A DNA stretch of 64,000 bases, from the NCBI GenBank assembly GCA_016794985.1, contig JAEUIQ010000043.1, positions 62,001 to 126,000 on the forward strand, given 5' to 3'. The position numbers were made by a program, and so were the translations under genes. Below, piece by piece: positions 61,284 to 64,000 of the stretch (position 1 is its first letter; each line of letters opens with the position of its first letter). Source of the DNA: Planctomycetaceae bacterium. Its GTDB lineage: Bacteria; Planctomycetota; Planctomycetia; Pirellulales; Pirellulaceae. Below the pieces are notes generated by a model, which did not search any database, was not told the DNA's origin, and saw only the letters and a program-made list of their open reading frames with translations.

Positions 61284-62195
61284 ATGGACTCCCTCAACTA
61301 CAACCACCTGTACTACTTTTGGATGGTCGCCCGGCACGGTGGCATATCTCCGGCGTCTCGTGAATTGCATTTGACTCAACCGACGATCAGCGCCCAATTG
61401 AGGCAATTGGAAAGCGCCTTGGGTGTGCCGCTTTTCTTTCGAGAAGGCAAGAAATTAGTCTTGACTGCTCAGGGGCAGGTCGCTTTGGACTATGCCAACC
61501 GAATCTTTGGTTTGGGTCAAGAGTTGGCTCAAGCGATTCAGGGGCACGATGCCAACTTGCGGGTGGACCTCAACGTTGGAATCGTCGATGTGTTTCCCAA
61601 GCATTTGGTCTACCAGTTCCTGACGCCCGCGATTACCAATGAATCCACGATCCGCATGCGATGTTATGAGGGCAAGTTGGGGCCGTTGCTCACGGATTTG
61701 ACCAATCACCGACTCGATGTGGTGTTGAGCGATTCGCGTCAGTATCACGATCAGTCGATTGAAGTTCAGACGCATTTGTTGGGAGAGTGTGGCTTGGTTG
61801 CGATGGGCAATGCTTCGTTGTTGTCACGTGCCCGCGGAGTGACGTTAGCAGAACAAATTCAATCGCTGCCGATTCTTTTGCCGACACCAAACACCGGGTT
61901 GCGTCGTTTATTGGATCAGTGGTTCGATCAACATCAACTTACCCCTTCGATTGCTGGTGAATTCGAGGATAGTGGACTCTTGAAGGTGTTCGCGTTGGAG
62001 GGTGTGGGGTTGTGCTTTGTCCCGGAAGTACTGGCCGAGTTCTTACAAAAGTCGTATCGTCTTCACCTCTTAGGGCGATTGGAAACCGGCACGATGCGGT
62101 TCTACGCATTGACCGCGAAACGCATGTTCCAGCACCCCGCAGTTTTGCGTTTGTCGGAGGCGGCACGCCAACGACTCGTGTTGACACACACTTAA
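61284..62195 (+). CDS. LysR-family regulator, NhaR-like
   Basis: A 303-residue LysR-type regulator. The N-terminal helix-turn-helix reads LNYNHLYYFWMVARHGGISPASRELHLTQPTISAQLRQLE, the NhaR pattern (YFWxVAxxGSIxxAAxxLxLTxxTIS), followed by a substrate-binding domain (LRVDLNVGIVDVFPKHLVYQFL, RRLLDQWFDQHQL, GLCFVPEVLAEFL). NhaR in E. coli answers to sodium and alkaline stress. Here it is divergent from the ABC-HlyD genes and 72 bases ahead of dapL; I cannot tell which of them it controls. The inverted repeat at 61225 is its likely site. Confidence 0.9.
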   Translation: MDSLNYNHLYYFWMVARHGGISPASRELHLTQPTISAQLRQLESALGVPLFFREGKKLVLTAQGQVALDYANRIFGLGQELAQAIQGHDANLRVDLNVGIVDVFPKHLVYQFLTPAITNESTIRMRCYEGKLGPLLTDLTNHRLDVVLSDSRQYHDQSIEVQTHLLGECGLVAMGNASLLSRARGVTLAEQIQSLPILLPTPNTGLRRLLDQWFDQHQLTPSIAGEFEDSGLLKVFALEGVGLCFVPEVLAEFLQKSYRLHLLGRLETGTMRFYALTAKRMFQHPAVLRLSEAARQRLVLTHT

Positions 62196-62267
62196 CGACG
62201 GGTGGAATTTCCAGTATCTTGTTGCCGCGAACTTGCTTCATTCCGCTTCCAAGAAAACGACTTTCAC

Positions 62268-63500
62268 ATGGCTCAGATCAACGACAATTTTCTCAAGCTG
62301 CAGGCCGGTTATTTGTTCCCGGAGATTGCTCGCCGAGTTCAGGCTTATGCCAAAGAAAATCCCCAACACAAGATCATTCGCATGGGAATTGGCGATGTCA
62401 CCGAACCATTGCCACCTACGGTGATTCAGGCCATGCATAACGCGGTCGACGAAATGGCTCGTCGCGAGACGTTTCGCGGTTATGGTCCGGAGCAAGGCTA
62501 TGACTTCCTCCGAGATGCGATCGCCCAGCATGACTACCAGCGACGTGGTTGTCCCGTTTCGGCGGATGAAATCTTTGTATCGGATGGGTCGAAGTGCGAT
62601 TGTGCGAATATCTTGGATATCTTTGGTGACAAGGTTCGGGTGGCGATCACCGATCCTGTGTATCCGGTCTACGTCGACACCAATGTGATGGCGGGACACA
62701 CGGGGGTCGCCGACGAAGCCGGACGGTACGCGGGTGTCGAGTATTTGCCGGTTTTGGAAGAGAACGGCTTCGAAGTTCCGTTTCCCAAGCAGCCGGTAGA
62801 TCTGATCTATTTGTGCTTCCCCAATAATCCAACTGGGATGGTGGCAACTCGTGAAACACTGGAGCGTTGGGTTCGATTTGCTCAACAGCATGGATCGGTG
62901 ATTTTGTTTGATGCGGCGTATGAAGCCTACATTACCGACCCGAGCCTGCCGCACTCGATTTACGAGATACCTGGTGCGGATGAGGTTGCCATTGAATTTC
63001 GTAGTTTCAGTAAAACGGCGGGCTTTACGGGAACGCGGTGTGCGTTCATCGTGGTGCCCAAGAAGTTGAATGGGCGGGCCAACAACGGGGAACTGGTCTC
63101 GTTGCATCGCTTGTGGAGTCGCCGCCATAGCACCAAGTTCAATGGCGTGCCCTATATTATCCAACGAGGAGCCGCGGCGGTTTACTCGACAACCGGTCAG
63201 GCAGAAGTGCAGCAATTGATCAAGTTCTATCTGGAAAACGCTAGGTTGCTCCGCGAAGGGATCACGCAATTGGGGTGGCGTTGCTTTGGCGGCGTCAACG
63301 CGCCGTATTTGTGGCTGAAGACTCCTGGTGAATTAACGAGTTGGCAGTTTTTTGACCAACTCTTGCAAAAAGCTCATGTTGTGGGCACTCCCGGCAGTGG
63401 ATTCGGGCCTTCGGGTGAAGGCTACTTCCGTTTGAGCGCGTTCAATTCTCGCGAGAACGTTGTGGAGGCAATCACACGCATTCAGTCGTTGCAATTCTAG
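62268..63500 (+). CDS. dapL: LL-diaminopimelate aminotransferase
   Basis: DapL, a PLP aminotransferase that turns tetrahydrodipicolinate directly into LL-diaminopimelate for lysine and wall synthesis, a shortcut found in planctomycetes, chlamydiae, plants and others. The 410-residue product (start at 62268) has the DapL pattern: [96 protein letters not shown], and the PLP Lys in [18 protein letters not shown]. It follows the LysR gene. The annotation is well supported by length and all motifs. Confidence 0.96.
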   Translation: MAQINDNFLKLQAGYLFPEIARRVQAYAKENPQHKIIRMGIGDVTEPLPPTVIQAMHNAVDEMARRETFRGYGPEQGYDFLRDAIAQHDYQRRGCPVSADEIFVSDGSKCDCANILDIFGDKVRVAITDPVYPVYVDTNVMAGHTGVADEAGRYAGVEYLPVLEENGFEVPFPKQPVDLIYLCFPNNPTGMVATRETLERWVRFAQQHGSVILFDAAYEAYITDPSLPHSIYEIPGADEVAIEFRSFSKTAGFTGTRCAFIVVPKKLNGRANNGELVSLHRLWSRRHSTKFNGVPYIIQRGAAAVYSTTGQAEVQQLIKFYLENARLLREGITQLGWRCFGGVNAPYLWLKTPGELTSWQFFDQLLQKAHVVGTPGSGFGPSGEGYFRLSAFNSRENVVEAITRIQSLQF

Positions 63501-63610
63501 GGCGTCCGGCTAACGAATCACGAGCTTGACTCCAACACCATTCAACGAAGAAAGTTCGTCGGCGCGTGGCAAGGACGGTGACCGAGAGGGATCACTGGAT
63601 TTGGCGCGTT

Positions 63611-63627
63611 GGCGGACGGTGTCCGCC
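63611..63627. other. Small stem-loop between dapL and the last gene
   Basis: GGCGGAC (63611-63617) pairs with GTCCGCC (63621-63627) around GGT. No T tract follows. It lies 110 bases after dapL in the tail-to-tail space with the partial gene and may help end transcription. Confidence 0.35.
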
Positions 63628-63659
63628 GCGTGGCTGCGACTTATGAAGCATCCGGGGGT

Positions 63660-64000
63660 CTAACTTAAACCCAAACGCCACATTCGGGATGGCGTTCGTT
63701 CCGGCGAAGAATTGCTCGCTTCCGAATCGGTGAGTTCACCGGTCCACGGTGAATTCGGACTGGGTACAACGGCTAACGGGCTTTTTTGAATTTTGTAGTC
63801 TGTGTCGCCGAATCGCAGCCAACCGTTCCACAGATTCAAGTGGCTTAGGATGGTGTCCGATCCGTTGCTGGAACCTGGGACGGACGTCGACGAACCTTTG
63901 ACGAATTGAGTGATCAAGTACTGCCGAGTTGGATTGCTCGTTTGGTTGTGTTGCATCAATTCAATAACTGGTTTGTAATCGCCGTCCAATTGGACGATTA
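63660..64000 (-). CDS. Hypothetical protein, C-terminal part (truncated by window edge)
   Basis: The frame is open to the last base, so the start lies beyond the window and at least 113 residues are seen. The C-terminal end is rich in Ser, Pro, Thr and Asn (SSTSVPGSSNGSDT, VVPSPNSPWTGELTDSEASN) with a small beta-like centre (NGWLRFGDTDYKIQKSPLAV). No family recognised. It converges on dapL. Confidence 0.6.
   Translation of the reverse strand, partial: IVQLDGDYKPVIELMQHNQTSNPTRQYLITQFVKGSSTSVPGSSNGSDTILSHLNLWNGWLRFGDTDYKIQKSPLAVVPSPNSPWTGELTDSEASNSSPERTPSRMWRLGLS

Noticed and set aside
62238..63269. 343-codon ORF antisense to dapL
   Set aside because: DapL is certain from its motifs; the antisense product has no recognisable features.

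Overview
The window looks like chromosomal DNA from a planctomycete, most likely of the Pirellulales type. The evidence is the gene content: a PVM-type bacterial microcompartment (BMC) operon, a DUF1501 + DUF1549/DUF1553 cytochrome-c pair, DUF1559 prepilin-like proteins, an ECF sigma factor translationally coupled to a Ser/Thr kinase, secreted sulfatase and FGE-like proteins, a prenyltransferase-repeat membrane protein and LL-diaminopimelate aminotransferase. I saw no rRNA, tRNA, CRISPR array, phage gene or insertion sequence.

Layout. 1-2.4 kb: the end of a PpiC/SurA-like chaperone, rplU and a small membrane protein. 2.4-11.1 kb (minus strand): a complete BMC operon transcribed from about 11.1 kb downward: DeoR regulator, PduL, two BMC-H, acetate kinase homologue, BMC-P, acylating aldehyde dehydrogenase, BMC-P, unknown protein, BMC-P, class II aldolase, malate/lactate dehydrogenase. 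It fits the known planctomycete route for L-fucose/L-rhamnose: aldolase makes lactaldehyde, the dehydrogenase makes lactyl-CoA, PduL makes lactyl phosphate and the kinase yields lactate and ATP. 11.4-14.2 kb: hutH-hutI. 14.3-16.9 kb: secreted FGE-like and DUF3500 proteins. 17.1-24.5 kb: ridA, a MazG-like protein and an RlmI-like methyltransferase (plus), then PepSY, YbaB, an ABC-2 permease and a gyrA-type gene (minus). 24.7-25.8 kb: two small secreted His/Tyr-rich proteins with a strong terminator. 26.7-30.7 kb: ECF sigma factor, kinase and secreted protein operon. 31-38.3 kb (minus): PHP protein, sulfatase-SGNH fusion and CHAT-like protein. 38.5-41.7 kb: queG, a secreted protein and a TIM-barrel isomerase. 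41.7-46.3 kb: the DUF1501/PSCyt pair. 46.4-57.2 kb (plus): a likely sialic-acid region with a GntR/FCD regulator, a sialidase-SGNH esterase and a mutarotase-SSS symporter fusion, with several surface proteins between them. 57.5-61.2 kb (minus): HlyD-like adaptor and an ABC exporter with a degenerate ATPase. 61.3-63.5 kb: NhaR-like LysR regulator and dapL. The last bases hold the 3' part of an unknown gene.

The most notable points are the intact BMC operon with three visible encapsulation peptides, altered catalytic residues in its acetate kinase, and an uncharacterised 213-residue member; the sialic-acid fusion proteins; three intergenic copies of an 18-bp near-palindrome in the sialic-acid region; and two large proteins (an ABC exporter and a CHAT protein) that keep their fold but seem to have lost catalytic residues.
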